DNA from: Xiphophorus maculatus
Lineage: Eukaryota > Chordata > Actinopteri > Cyprinodontiformes > Poeciliidae
Length of the DNA: 64,000 nucleotides
Direction of reading: 5' to 3'
Assembly: GCF_002775205.1 (NCBI RefSeq)
Contig: NC_036460.1
Coordinates: forward strand, 2,238,056-2,302,055
The notes under the pieces were generated by a model. That model was not told where the DNA came from, did not search any database, and was given only the letters and a program-made list of their open reading frames with translations. The translations under genes were made by a program, and so were the position numbers. Position 1 is the stretch's first letter. Each line of letters begins with the position of its first letter. Below are positions 1-13,600 of the stretch, piece by piece.

Positions 1-2246
1 AAAATGTGCTAAGCAACAAAAAAATATTTTGAAAAAAAAAAGATCAGTTTGTTATATTTCTACTAGTTAATAAACACAAGAGAACTACTTTTAAACAATA
101 AATCTAACATAAAACATGAATATAAACAGAATAATCAATCAGTTCTACACTTTCTTCTACATTTTAAATAATAGCATTTTTCAGAATGTGTTTTCCCCTT
201 TTTTAAATGCCATTAAGCCATGTTATTTTTACTCAAGGTTATCAAAATCCTAGAATAACGTGCTGCTCCGTGTTTACTGCTACATCTAACAAGGACAGGA
301 TTTGTTACTTTATATCCAATGTTTTCAAGAACCACCACTGGTACTTTACCTGCTTTCAATTGTACTCAGAGTGATCTGTGATGAGGAGGGTTTGTAAGCA
401 AGTTTTAAATACTTACTAAGTAAATATTACTCAAAATAATTGTAATTTAGAGATAAAAAGCCTAAACAAAACAATGGAGCATATTTACACCCCCCAATAA
501 AACACCAAACCAAGAGACAGAGACCTAATATTAAATGCTGGTGGCTAATGAAGGTTCTTTTCATCCAACTTTAAAGAGGAAACTTGTACGAATTAAATTA
601 CTAAACTAACATATTTGCATATAAAAGCTATCTATGCATTTATCGTGCGGAGATATACTGAAATACAAGCTGCCAGAAGTGCTAATATACTATTTATTGC
701 AGAAGCTAACAATGAATTTGACTTCAGGTGAGCTCCTGGTTTATTAATGGATAAAATGTTTGTTGTTGTTTTGATCTTTTGTGATAAAACAACATACAAT
801 AATAAGCCCAGATCCTGTTTTGTTCTGTTTTAAAACATCTTGATAGTTTGGTGACTTAAAAAGCTTGTTGTTTAGTGATGTGGTCCTTAATTTGAAATGT
901 TTGAGAATCACTGTTTTACATAATTATCACTCTAAAGGTTAGAATACACCTGAATCTGAATCAACTTTATTGGATAAGAATGCGTGCAAGATTATGACTT
1001 TGGTTTTCAAGAGCTCACAAATATAAATATTTAGAAATTCTGAAAAATAAAATAAGGAAAAATTAACATCATGTACATTTGTGAAGCTATTTTATGTTTT
1101 TTGATTTGCTTATTACATGTTATGCTAAATTATTATCGAATATTTTGTTGTGTAGTTTATTTTGAGATTTCTTTAGAATAAATATTTATATTATTTGTCT
1201 TTAGATTAATGTTATTATACATAAATCTACTATTCTTACTTTGACAGTAATAATAACAAAAGGTACAATGTTACAACGTTCCTTAAAAACAAAATAAAAT
1301 TAAAAGGCTACTATGGGTGGTCTGTTGTGAGGATGTCACGGAACATTTAAAATGTCAGGAAACTCCAGTTTTCTCTAATGACACGCTAACCCGTAGTCTA
1401 ATTTCTCAGTTTATTAGCTAAGATTGAGGGCCAAAACTATTAGGTCGAACATCCACATTTATGTATGACTCTGAATAAGGACTTTCTAACTAACTGTGGT
1501 GTTGTAAAACAGCTACAAACCTCTAAAAACGCATTTTACAAATATTCGACAGAAATCCAGCTAGCTTGCTAGCCAGAGGCTAGTGCGCAGGCGCAAATTG
1601 ACTGCCACTTTACCCCTCTTCCAGAAAATAACATCCAATGTTCCGAACGAACATGGCTCTTTAGGGTCTGACAGACACAATAAAATGCCGACCGTGGTGA
1701 GCTGTTGCCCCGCAACACACCGGTTTTCATGTGGTTCAACTGCCTGCGAGACAAGGCCGGTGAAAAATTACACCTGACAAGGCTCCGGAGCTAACCGGTT
1801 GGCTGTGTGTGGTCACTCGGCGGAGCTGCATCATGGCTCCCAGTCCAACTTTAATAGATCAATCTGTTGGCTCTGACAACATTATCCACAGCTCCTCACT
1901 AAATGGACCGAGAAAAACATGGCGCCACATGTTGTGCTCCCTGGTGTGCCCGTTTCCCCCCAAAGTTTAACCTGAACGACACCTCACAAAACTCGGGGTA
2001 AAACTGTCAGACTACCCTGGAAAACTGGCTTCGACCCGGGCCATCCCTGGTAAAATAACGGTCCCGTTAAACGCTAAAGATCCAGCGGTGACGCTGCTCT
2101 GTCGGGTTCAGAGACAAAACCACATTTTCCAACGGAGTCCAACAACATCACGATGATGAAGGTACCAGTGGTGGTACTGGCCCCTTCGGCTTCCAGTGTC
2201 GCAGCTTCCCACCACTTCTTTCTGCCAACCGCTACCGAGCGCTCAC
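1..2246 (-). other. rsf1 intron 1 (start of), no other gene seen
   Basis: AT-rich sequence downstream of the rsf1 exon 1 donor on the minus strand, so it is intronic as far as the window shows. No convincing second exon was found. A short dispersed-repeat remnant with a 'caactttattgg' motif lies at about 945-1020. The stretch 1560-2240 is GC-richer, with scattered CpGs, and looks like the downstream half of the rsf1 CpG-rich promoter region. Short ORFs there have no recognisable domain. Confidence 0.6.
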
Positions 2247-2400
2247 CTGCCGTCGTGTCACGCAGATACCTCTCTATCTGCGGGAAAGTCAGCTCGGGGA
2301 GGTCCAACGCTGCTCCGTAGCGCTCCAGAAACGAACATACCTCCGCGAAGCTCGGGCAAAGCGGCGGGCCGGAGCTTCTCGCCACCGCCGGAGCAGCCAT
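2247..2400 (-). CDS. rsf1: rsf1 exon 1 (partial gene; remodeling and spacing factor 1)
   Basis: First coding exon of RSF1, the histone-binding partner of SNF2H/SMARCA5 in the nuclear RSF chromatin remodelling complex. The minus-strand exon starts with ATG at 2400 in a good Kozak context (A at -3, G at +4) and runs 51 codons plus one base to a gcag/gtgagc donor at 2247/2246. The peptide contains FAEVCSFLERYGAALDLPEL, which closely matches the start of vertebrate RSF1 (recalled). It precedes the WHIM/DDT-like region, and all later exons must lie left of position 1. An in-frame ATG at 2442 would add 14 residues (MANPPLTFLSPPGK). I prefer 2400 because the vertebrate proteins start with a short Ala/Pro-rich leader like the one beginning there. 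Fish often carry rsf1a and rsf1b copies, and which one this is cannot be told from one exon. Confidence 0.85.
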
Positions 2401-2442
2401 CTTTCCAGGCGGAGAGAGAAATGTGAGGGGAGGGTTCGCCAC

Positions 2443-4300
2443 TCGGATGCGACTGTGCGCGAATGAAATGAATGGAAAGGCAATGGAGGATCTACCGGTG
2501 TAAAACTAAACAACGGAGAGCAGAGAAACTTCCGGAATGTACTTTCAAAATAACACCCCATAAGTGGATACAATAAAATAAAATAATATTTAACAATATT
2601 TCAGAAGCTACATAAAGCAGCAAATTAAAAATGAATAAAGATCAAGCAAGTATGATAGAAAAGAAGGTATAAAATGGAAAAATTGGATGTTGTTTTGAGC
2701 TTTCTTGCTTTGAAAAAGTGCAAACTGTCGAGATAACATGTTTTTAACAAAAAGAGCTAATCCAACAACAAAACCAAAAAGCACAATTTCCGAACCACAA
2801 TAAGGACAAAAAATATATCAGAACAAACAGTTATGACAGGAAAGGAAGCATAACCTGAACAACATTACTGTAAAATTGGTATGCAGATCAGGACAAACTT
2901 GACACTGGATGGTTTTTTATTTATTATAATTTAGAATATTTTGTTCTAAGAAAATATATCCAATGATTAATTGTTGATTTTTTTAATTTTACACAAAAAC
3001 ACATATGTTTGGTTGATTTCAAATTAAAACCACAGTTATTTCATTAATTTTAAGCTTTGTTAATAATGTCGACCTGCTTTTAAACTATAAACAACACTCC
3101 TTTATTGCATTTTTCTTGGACTAATCATAACAAATTAGAGGTAGTTTATGGAGCTTTATTTCTAAATCCAATTTCGAAACTTCCGGGAAAAGCGTAGTGA
3201 TTTGTTTCTAACTTGATTGAGGCTCAGAGAAGTTTGGGAGGACCACAGAGGGCACAGCGAGAATGCCCAGAATTCATCGCGACTAACATCAACAACAAAA
3301 TGGTTTTGGTTTTCATTCCTCAGATATTTCCACTCGGAACTTAGTGGCCCTCCATGTTCACAGATTCCCTCTACATCCTGTTGTACGTGTGGACAGCGCA
3401 TGAAAATGCATTTACGAAATATTTCCAGTTAAACTCTAAAGCCAGATGTTGGCATGTTTTATGGGAAGGCAGTCACTCTGCCTAGCAGTATGCTACCTTT
3501 AGGGACTGTAAGAAATATAAATACAGAGGAAAAAATATATTTTTGCTTCAACTACTAGTTAATTATGATTACCGAGTTAATTTATTTTAAAAAGGCGGAT
3601 ATTAGTACTTCACTGATTCGAGTTTATGGGAAATCATTGCAGCTGAAATTTAGCTTGTCTTGGTTATTATTCATATTCATATTATTATCATTATCATTAT
3701 TATTATGGTATTTTCTGCCAATTTTATAATTATCTTACCTAACTGAATTTTATTCTTTGTTTTATCATTTGTCTACCTGTAAGGCTGTGATTGTTGTAAA
3801 GCACTTTGTTCAGAAAGGGTGTTGTAAATGTTTTATGTAAATAAACTTTGACTTGACATGAATTTGAAGGAATTAATTTGAGGATTTCCCCTTCAGCTTT
3901 TATAGTTATTATAACTACCCTAAAAGTTAATAGCTGATGGTAATTTATTGATTATCAGCTCTTAATCAAGAAATTAATTCATATTTAATCAATCAATTTC
4001 TTTACAAAATTTTAACGCATAGTTAATTTTTGTCGGTATTTTTATTCTTAAATCTTAATCTTCAGTGACTCATAAGTTTTAATAATAATAATATCGAGTA
4101 TTATCATTATTATTGACATTTGTTCACAAGTTAAAACCTGATTTCTAACTTAGACAACATTGAAATAAAATTATTAGATGAATTATACAATTTTCATTTT
4201 TGCTTTAACTATTTTTATTTATTTTTTATTAATCAATCAATTAAATATTTGTTTATGTTTCTCTTTTGTAAAAGAGAAATAATTCTTTTATAATTTGTAA
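2443..4300. other. Intergenic rsf1-panx1 spacer with a LINE tail
   Basis: Spacer between the divergent rsf1 and panx1 genes. It is mostly AT-rich. The piece at about 3740-3862 (gtaaagcactttg ... aaataaactttgacttgac) looks like the 3' tail of a vertebrate LINE of the L2/CR1 type, plus orientation. Nothing else with coding potential was seen. Confidence 0.5.
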
Positions 4301-4341
4301 CTCAAGTTATAACTTACCGAGTTGCTGTAAACGCGTCATGG

Positions 4342-4393
4342 TGACGTCAAATCGATATTTTCGGTGTGTCCGTGAACGCAGCTGCCGTATAAG
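4342..4393 (+). promoter_or_regulatory. panx1 promoter: CRE plus TATA box
   Basis: A perfect palindromic cAMP response element TGACGTCA lies at 4342-4349 and a TATA-like tataag at 4388-4393, 46 bp apart start to start. Transcription would start near 4415-4420. A GC-richer 5' UTR exon follows, with a donor g/gtaagt after 4581, and the coding exon begins about 1.3 kb downstream. The arrangement suggests a CREB/ATF-responsive, TATA-driven promoter. Assignment to panx1 rests on position and strand. Confidence 0.55.
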
Positions 4394-5534
4394 ACTGGCG
4401 GAAGGAGTTCGCAGCCTTACAGGAAGACGGTGATTTCGAAAGTTTGTGTTGTTCCTTTAAAGACGCGCCGTGCTGCCACATTTCTCTGTCCTGGAAAACT
4501 AATTAATCTAACTTTTTGAAGCGACCGGCTTCTGAAAACCACAACAATGATTTTTTAATCATTACATAATATTACATATTGGTAAGTTTTTTTTGTTTTT
4601 TTTTCCTAATTTCTTTTTTAAAATCTCAAAGACATGACATTGGATTAGTGGGTATAGTTACAATGTCCAAACCAGGCCTTTGTCTTAAAACGTTATTTTT
4701 TATAAGTATATATATAAAGAAATGCTATTTTACATGTATTTTTTAAAATGTGCTTCTTACTAAAAACATTGCATGTAAACAAAGCAGCCTGTTGATGCTT
4801 CAGTCACGGGTTGTTTTTAGCCTGGACTCATGTTTCACCACTTAACCCCATTAAATTGCTTAACTGGAACATTATTGAGGGAAACCACTGGCCGCTCTTG
4901 GGACTAAATAGTTTTTTTTTTAATGTTTTCTTGGAGGAAAACATAAAACCTTCTTTTCTTCTGACAGCTGCAGGTGAGAAAATAAACCCGTTTTTTCACC
5001 ATAGCTACAAACTAAACATATTTTTATGGATGTTAGTGTCTAAAAAAGGAAAAAATAGATGTGTTATGAAAACTGTTATTTTCATCACACATTTTTATAT
5101 GGATTTGTAAATGTCTGATGAGAACTGTCAATTAGTTTTAGTGCTTAAATCATCCATTCATTCACCGCCTTCTGCCCATCTGAGGTCAGTTATTACAGAA
5201 AAGAGGTCCAGGTATGAAACCCATGAAAATAAAATGCCATATTTAAAGTATGAAAACATTTTTTGGTAGTTTTGAAACAGTATCTTTTTTTAAAAAGACC
5301 ACAGGCTGTCTTTTATTTTTGCACAATTCAGACCAAACTTTAGGAATATTGTGGTGAGAAACTGGCCAGTGTGGCTTTATTAGTCAGACCCAGTCAGACA
5401 TATGATCCCAAAGTGTAAACATTTTTATGAACTGTGCGTAAGCTTTAAGAAAACAAAGATAGAATTTTACAAAATGTTGATATGCTCCACCTGCTGATTA
5501 TCTAACATGTTATCTAACTACTGACATAAGAGAA

Positions 5535-5863
5535 TACAATACAAAATCTTACCAAGTATTTTTGACATGTTTCTAGTGCGAATATCTTAGTGCACTTTAA
5601 ATAAGACAAAACTACTTTACAAGAAACTTTTCAGCAACATATAGGAGCTTATTTTAAGTAAATAATTTCTAAATATTGATAAATAATAACTTAATAATTG
5701 GCAGATTAATTTTTAGCAGTAGATTTTGTCCCATAAGAATTACTGACTTAGAATAAGCTGAAAAGTTGCTTGTAAGTTTTGTCCTATTTCAAGTTTCCTA
5801 AGATATTTTCATTAGAATCCAGAACAGAAATACTCGGTAATGATTTTGTGTTTTTTCAGTGCA
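5535..5863. mobile_element. Palindromic MITE copy in panx1 leader intron
   Basis: AT-rich element with inverted halves: 'caaaatcttaccaagtattttt' style start and 'gattttgtgttttttcagtg' style end, with internal 'acttttcagcaacatata' and its mirror image. The same family recurs at 7828-8172, 11163-11530, 24510-24735, 39230-39611, 41574-41949, 42531-42961 and 58345-58925. Typical copies have complementary ends (cactgcaaaaacac / gtgtttttgcagtg) and a central 'ccactggcagattatt' motif with its mirror image. No protein is encoded. The superfamily is not certain. Confidence 0.6.
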
Positions 5864-5942
5864 AATCTAGAGGGAATTAGTTCAGCCGTCTGGGTCGTGA
5901 CAAATCGGATGTTTTGTGTGCAGATAAGTTCAGAGAGGAGAG

Positions 5943-7571
5943 ATGGCCATCGCTCACGTTGCTACAGAATATGTGTTCAGCGACTTTCGGCTGAAGGAGC
6001 CAAACCAGGCTCGGTACCAGAACATCCGAACGGAGATGGCCGTGGACAAGATGGTGACCTGCGTGGCTGTGGGGCTGCCCCTCCTCTTCATCTCCCTGGC
6101 CTTCGCTCAGGAGGTCTCAGTTGGTGAGTCAGACCAGAGCTAATCCAGTAAAAATCCAGATTATCTGCTTCTAGTCGGGTAAAATGAAGAATCATCAGCT
6201 GATCTGTCTTCAGAGATTCAGTTGAAGAAATGGGAACAAATTGTGTCTCACATTTGGCTTAGGTTAAAAAAATTTACATTTTGAGTTTTAGGATTTTTCG
6301 TAGGCACAAAAATGGTACAAATTTACTAATATATTGATGTCGATAATGTCGATATGGCTGAAAACATCACGATATAAGTGTTTCATATCGGTCAATATTG
6401 ATTTGTTTTAAAATATTGCTAACTGATGTGACTTTAACTCTCATCCACAATTTTCACTTCACACTGTTACTTCTTATTTTGAAGCAGTTATTAGTTAAGC
6501 AGTTACTACCGAGTCACTGCTGCTGCGCCAGTGACTCGGTAGGTTGTTGCTAAGCAACCAAAGAGCGAGCAAGTTGGTGGGTAACCAATGAGTGAGTGAG
6601 TTGTTAGGTAACCAATGAGTGAGTGAGTTGGTGGGTTAAACCAATGAGTGAGTGAGTTGGTGGGTTAAACCAATGAGTGAGTGAGTTGGTGGGTTAAACC
6701 AATGAGTGAGTGAGTTGGTGGGTTAAACCAATCTGCCGGCTGTGAGAGACTATTGAGCAGCTAACGTCTTTTTTCTGACTACATCTCCCAGAATGCTGTG
6801 CAGTTCTGGGTTGGAGTTCAGTGAATATATTGAATATTCTCTCCAGTGTATTATCTATTGATATTGATCACGCGTCTATCGCGATATATATTACTGATTC
6901 ATTGTCCAGCTGAAAATATCAATTAAGGGTGAGCATTTATTGTATTGTTTATCATTTCTAAAAAAAATTATTATAAAACTTTTTATCCATTTTTGCCACA
7001 GTAAATTTCAATTAATGATATTTAAAAAAATAAAGATATAACGGTATTACTGGAAATGTTAATTTAGCTGTTTTCTCCACAGTTTGTTCCATAAGAGCAT
7101 CAATAAATACCAGTAAATTCAAATGTATAATTAAATGTACTTACTGTGCAGTTTAATGACATAAATCTCATTTTTTAAGTTGGAATGTTTGTTTTTATTT
7201 TCAAGAACAATATTTGTGTTTGTGGTGCCACGCAGTCACAGCCATACAGTTACCTAAAAAATAAATAATAGCTGTTTTTGTTGTTTTACATAATTTTTTA
7301 CCACCACAAAATAATGACAGTCAAATTTTAGGTCCGTATCACCACCCCTGATGTTGATAACACATTTGTTTTGGAGTAGATATTTACGTATATTTTATGC
7401 CAAATGCTATATTTAAATTTATTTATCTATTTTTTCATTTCAGGTACTCAGATAAGTTGTTTTTCTCCCACCAACTTCTCCTGGAAACAGGCAGGTTATG
7501 TGGATTCGTACTGCTGGGCGGCTGTTCACAAATACACTCTGGTTCTGGGGCTGCACAAGGTAAACGCACAC

Positions 7572-7627
<56 letters not shown>

Positions 7628-10600
7628 AAAATGCCTCCACTTAGCCTTGCAAAAATATTTACACCATTAAAACCTTTTTACTTTGGTCACATCGGAGCCT
7701 TTAGAGGAGTCAGGTGAGGTGGTTCCGTCATCGGATTGGATGGTTGGATGTTTATGTCAGAGACCAAAACAAAAGTAGCACATAAATAAAAGTCTGAAAA
7801 GTGTGGCATGTTTTTTTTCTTCCATGCACTGCAAAAATGAAATCTTACTAGTTTCTCATGGAAATATATTTGTACACTGGAAAAAAAGAACAAATTGACT
7901 TACATGAAACTGTAAGTAAGTTCTAGTTCCACTGTCAGATTATTGCACTTATGTCAAAAATGTCTTGTTGTAAATTAAATAATCTGCCAGTGGGAACTAG
8001 TTCTCTTGGAAAAATAAATATTATGTAATCAATGACTTAAAACAAGTTCTTATTTCTGGCTAAAATGTTACTTTAAAGTTAGTTTTGTCTTTTTTCAAGC
8101 ATAATAAGATGTTTGCACTAAAAACTAAACCTAAACACTAGGTAATATTTTGTATCTGAGCAGTGTTTTCTTTGTTTCTTTGTTTTAAGGGGCAGTATTA
8201 TGTATTTTCTAATTACCACAATTAAATAACTCTTTCCAACAAACTTATACACAACATTTTACAGGTTTATGGTTTAAATAAAGTTATTTTCATGTCACAT
8301 AAATGTGCCCTATGTTGTGTTGACATTCTCTAATTCAAATAAAAACATTGAGGCTTTTTGGTTTTCAAAATGTGAAATATTTCAAATTGTATGAATATTT
8401 TACTCGTACTATAAGATCTCACATCTGGTTGTATAATTTGCCCAACTGAAAGCAGTGACTTCATTCAGCTTTTGTTGTACTAATTCATTCCCGGGTGTGT
8501 CTGAAAGGTTTTCTAATAACACACATTAAGACAGGAGGCGTGTTTGTTTGTTCACATTCCTGTTTGTTCTTACTGGCATCATGAGGAATTTATATTTATA
8601 TGAAAACGAATTCAGGCTGAACATGTTTTTATTTACATTTTACTCATACTCTAAACTTCTTTTTGCAACCGGTTTGCACTTTAGTCTCACTGCTTTACGT
8701 TTGAAGTCTATAAAAAATACCGGTTTATTTCTTCAGTATTTCAGTTTGTTCCTTGTAAACATCAGGAGACGGCAGTGATTGGTGGTGTGGCAGCAGAGCG
8801 AAGGCTGCTGGTTCTCAGCGCTGCCATCCAGCGCTACGTTCCTAAACTTAAAACCTTTTCTGCTTTTTTCCCCTTTTCTGTCTCATACTGCAAGTAAATA
8901 CCACAAAACATTAAAATAAAAATAGTTCAGTTACACTGAAGAGAAAGATTGTTCATTCATTTGAACAATCTGAATCTGAATTTTTAAAAATGGCAGATTT
9001 TTCCGTTTGTGTATAAATACATTTAAAAATAAATAATTCAGACTAAACATTTCATTTCTTAAATAAAACAGTGTTATATATTCCTTTATTTAACCAGGTA
9101 AACCCCGTTGAGATCCAAATCTCATTTTCAAGAGGGACCAGGGCAAAACATTTGCAATACATAGCAACCTGGTTACAAAATAAAAACAATTAGTACATAT
9201 GCACAAGTATAAAACAATAAAAACAATTTAAAACAATGACACTGTTTCATAGAATCTTGTTGCCTATCTTTAAACTGATCGAAATAAGTCCAGTGAAATC
9301 ATTTCCGACATCTTAAGTTCAGACTGCAGCTGATTCCAGGCTGTGGGGGCAAAACACTGAATGCCTGCTTCCCTTTTTCAGTTCGACAGCGTGGGACATG
9401 CAGAAGAATAATGTTATTGGAGCGAAGAGAACGAGAACCGATAGTTCTGTGTAGGAGAATGGATAAATATGCTGGGGTTAGACCGAGTAAAGATTTATAT
9501 ATCAGGATCATTAAATGATTGTTTCTCCGTACACTTAAAGGAGCCATTCAGCTTTTGTGTACAAATCATGATGATGTGTCAAATGTCGACTACCGGTTAT
9601 AAATCTTAAAGCGCAATGATACACAGTATTTAATGATTAAAGACTTTTGGTCAAAGCATTCATATATAAAACATCTCCATAATCCAAAAGTGGCAGGAAT
9701 GTATCTGCTACCAATTTTCTTCTAGCTTTGAGTGTAAAACAAGATCCATTTCGATAATAAAACCCAATTTTCATTTTCAATGTCAATGCCTGTGATAGTG
9801 ATGCAAATCAATAGTAGATTTGCTATGTGATTTTTAAAAGAGAGTTCATTATCTAGAATAAAACCAAGATATTAATAATTACTGACAAACTTGGTTTGTG
9901 CTCCTGCAGCAGTGGTCAGCAATAGGGACGTTTCTGGTATTTTTCTAGCATGTGAGAAAATCATTGCTTTTGTCTTGTCCACATTCAAAACCAACTTCAG
10001 TTTGTAAACGTGTTTGAACGACATTAAAATCAGACTGCAGATACTGTATTGCCTGTGATAGTGATGCAGAATAGCAGTATATTATTAAATTACTGTTACT
10101 TTAGTGAACCCCTGATCATTTGTAATAAAGAATTAATCTAATAAATACGTCTAACATTAATATGTGGAAAACTATTTAACTAATTAATAAAAGGACAGCA
10201 AAGGTGCTTAATAGATTTATTTTATTTTTTATATGCAGTTTAAATTGGGTGAAGCTGAAACAGCTGGTAGTCGGGTTCTGGGTAGAACATATTTTCCATC
10301 TTAAAAATAAATATTTTTCACACAGTTTTGGTTTAATTTCTCCTTTGAGTGTGTCGTTCCATCCTTTTATTGAGTCTGTATGCTGCAGTTAACGATTAAT
10401 CGATCAAAATTAATTGACGATTATTTCAATTATCAATTAATCCGACGACTGTTTCAGCCCTAGTGCATTCAGTAGCATTAAACATAACATTTTGGTGATA
10501 ATATTCAGGATTGTATGATAAGCATGTTATCGAGCTGCTTCTGATGAAACTAAAAAATGACATTATTGTCCGTTAGTGGAAATCTGACCGAATACAACGG

Positions 10601-13600
10601 TCGGTCGTTACCTCTTCAGGTCATTCTCTGTCCCGTCGACATCAGGTTGGGTCATCTGTGGGTCAGACTTTCTGCTCGACTAAAGCCGGTCACCGTTAAC
10701 CGTTCCTCCTCGCCCGTCTCTGCAGTTCTTCCCCTACATCCTGCTGCTGGTGGCGGTGCTGATGTACTCCCCCGCCTTGTTCTGGAGGTTTTCCGCAGCG
10801 CCGCTCCTGCAGTCGGACCTCGCCTTCATCATGGAGGAGCTGGATCGGTGCTACAACCGCGCCGTCACTCTGGCCAAACGCTTGGCGACCTCTGGACTGC
10901 GGACCTCAGACAGGTACGCTCAGGGATCAAACCCCGACTACAAAACACTGGTGCAGCTTAAGCTTTTGCTTTTTTTTACTTCTAACTAGGACAAAAGAGG
11001 AATTATAATAAATTGCACCATTTTATCATTAAATAAGCTACTGTTTGGAAAATCTGTGCAAAAAAACCAAACACGCTTGGTGTTTGAAAAATATTAAAAA
11101 GGAAGATATTGCAGTAAACTGGCAGAGGAAGGTTGTGTCTTGATTAATGGCAGCAAACATCTACACTGAAAAAACAAGTATTTTTGGTTCTTTAATTATC
11201 TTAATACATTTGCAAATAAGACAAAACAAACTTACAAATAATAATAAGATAGAGGAGTTTGGTTTACGTAAATAGCTCCGTAATACTGAGGAAATAAACT
11301 AATTCCACTGAAAGATTATTTCATTTATAACAAGACATTTTTCCCATCTTTCAAATGAAATAATTTGCTGGAGAATAAATATTAAATGTTATTATAATAT
11401 TTAATCAATATTATTGACTTAGAACCATCTCCAATATCTTGCAAGTTAGTTTTTTTAAGTAAAAACTTTCTACTTGTCAAAAATGTATTTATAACTTGCT
11501 ATATTCTTTAAACTACATCACTTTTGTAATTCTCAAATCGTACAAGACCTGCCAGTTTTAAGCTGCTGTGAGTGAAAATTTGTGACTTTATGTTCCACAG
11601 ACAAGAAGTGATTCACTAAAACTAAATATTTATTAGATTGTTTAGAAGTGAGTGAGAGTTTAAGATAAGGTAATAAATGTTAATGATTTCCAGGGGACAA
11701 CAATAAAAAGGTTTTTCTACGTCAGCGTATTAGGGCCGTTGTAGATTCATAAGGAGCAAATTTCCACCAAAAAAACTCTGACATTTTCTAGAAAAAACAA
11801 GAACATTTCTGAGTTAGAAAAGGGAAAAAATTGTTAGACAAACTCAGAATTTCTTTAGATTAACCTCAGAAAAACATGGAAATTTCAAAAGTTGAACAAT
11901 TTCGACGTTTAAAACAGAAAAATTTCTAAAGTCGATTTTTATTTTCTGGACATTTCTGAGCCTAATCTCAAAATTTCAGTTTTTTTGTGGAAATGTGTTA
12001 CTTCTTTGTTTATCTACAACGGTCCTAATACGCCGCTGTAATTCCCAGTGTAAATAATTATTTAAACTTTTCCCCGCTCCCTGGCCAGCGACCCCACGGA
12101 GGGTTGCTTCAACTACCCGCTGGTGGAGAAGTTCCTGATGACCAAGCGCTGCTCCCGGGTGCTGCTGTCCTACTACCTGCTGTGCCGCGGCCTGACTCTG
12201 GTCACGCTGCTCCTTGCCTGCCTCTACCTGGGCTACTACCTCCACCTGGCCTCCATCACGGACGAGTTCAGCTGCCTGCTGCGGGTCGGGATTCTCGTTA
12301 ACGACACCAACATCCCAGAGAAGGTTCAGTGTAAGCTCATCGCTGTGGGAGTCTTCACTCTGCTCAGGTAACTTTGCTCCTGCAGCAGGGATGCAGACCG
12401 CTGCACTTATAGATGACTAGCAGTGCCCCCTGCTGGATGGTGGCTAAACTAAGCACTAAAACTACGTCTAAATGGATATTAGTGATTTTAATTAATCGTG
12501 TCAATTAATGAATTATTAGTCCAAATCAATTAACTGATCATTTCCGTTTAGTTTTAGTATTGTAGTTTGACTTCCATTCAGAAGAGGGCGCCACTGGCCA
12601 TCCTTAAGCGGAGTCGTAGATAAACAAAGATAAACTGTCGCAAAAAATACAAGCCGCAAAAACCCTTCAGAGATAAAAATGGGAAAAAAACTAATAAAAA
12701 ACTAATAATGTGGAACATCCTTAAGTAGATTTCCTTTAATTGAGCTGACAGACAAACTAATCAACCAGCTTTCTGAAATTAATTAGAGTGATTCAAAGAG
12801 CCTGACACACAATACATCTATAAATTTAATAGCACAACAAAAAATGTCATCTTTGTGACACTTAAATCCAATTTGCATAATAATTTGGAACACAGTGTAA
12901 ACCTCCTGCATGTTATTGTTTATATAAGGAAACTTTATGCATGCGGACAAAGCTGGAGGTCAAAGAGTCTAAACCTTTACTTACCATCCATAGCCGCGCT
13001 GCCGCCGTAGAATAATTCTGTTAACTCAAACTTGGACATTAGATATTAATTTCTTGCTCCACAGCAAAGTGGAAAACCGTTAAAGTAAAACTCAAAACCA
13101 CGTCTTTCTCGCTCTCTGTATCAACGCAGCTACGCTCAGACAGTTGCTATAGCAACTGACAACAACGCCACAAAAAAACAAACATATTTCCCACACAAAG
13201 AGCAGAACATTCAGTCTGTTGCAGTACTTTGGTTTTAGGCTTAATGTTTATTTTGTGATTATTAATAAGTGATTGATGTGGTAAGAGGAGAAAACTATAA
13301 ATATATCGCTGCACTTTACTGTATGGCTAGCTCCCTGGCTAGCTCCATGGCTAGCTCCATGGCTAGCTCCATGGCTAGCTCCATGGCTAGCTCCATGGCT
13401 AGCTCCACGGCTAGCTCGCTGTTACTGTCTCTTACTCTGCAGTTGTGGAGTCACAATGTCTGGGATCATGAGCGCCCCCTGCCATGAGGCAAGAGAACTG
13501 CCTGCCTCACCTCCAATCTGTTCTCTGGTTTCTGATCGCTCCTCAGCACATGAAACATGTTACACACACAGTTAGTGATAAAAAACACTGTACATTATGT

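Noticed and set aside
2196-2573. Other ORFs overlapping rsf1 exon 1 on both strands
   Set aside because: The frame starting at 2400 matches RSF1; the others are shadows of a CpG-rich first exon.
7397-7717. ORFs through the CA repeat (His-Thr and Cys-Val runs)
   Set aside because: Produced by the microsatellite. Only 7444-7559 within it is a real panx1 exon.
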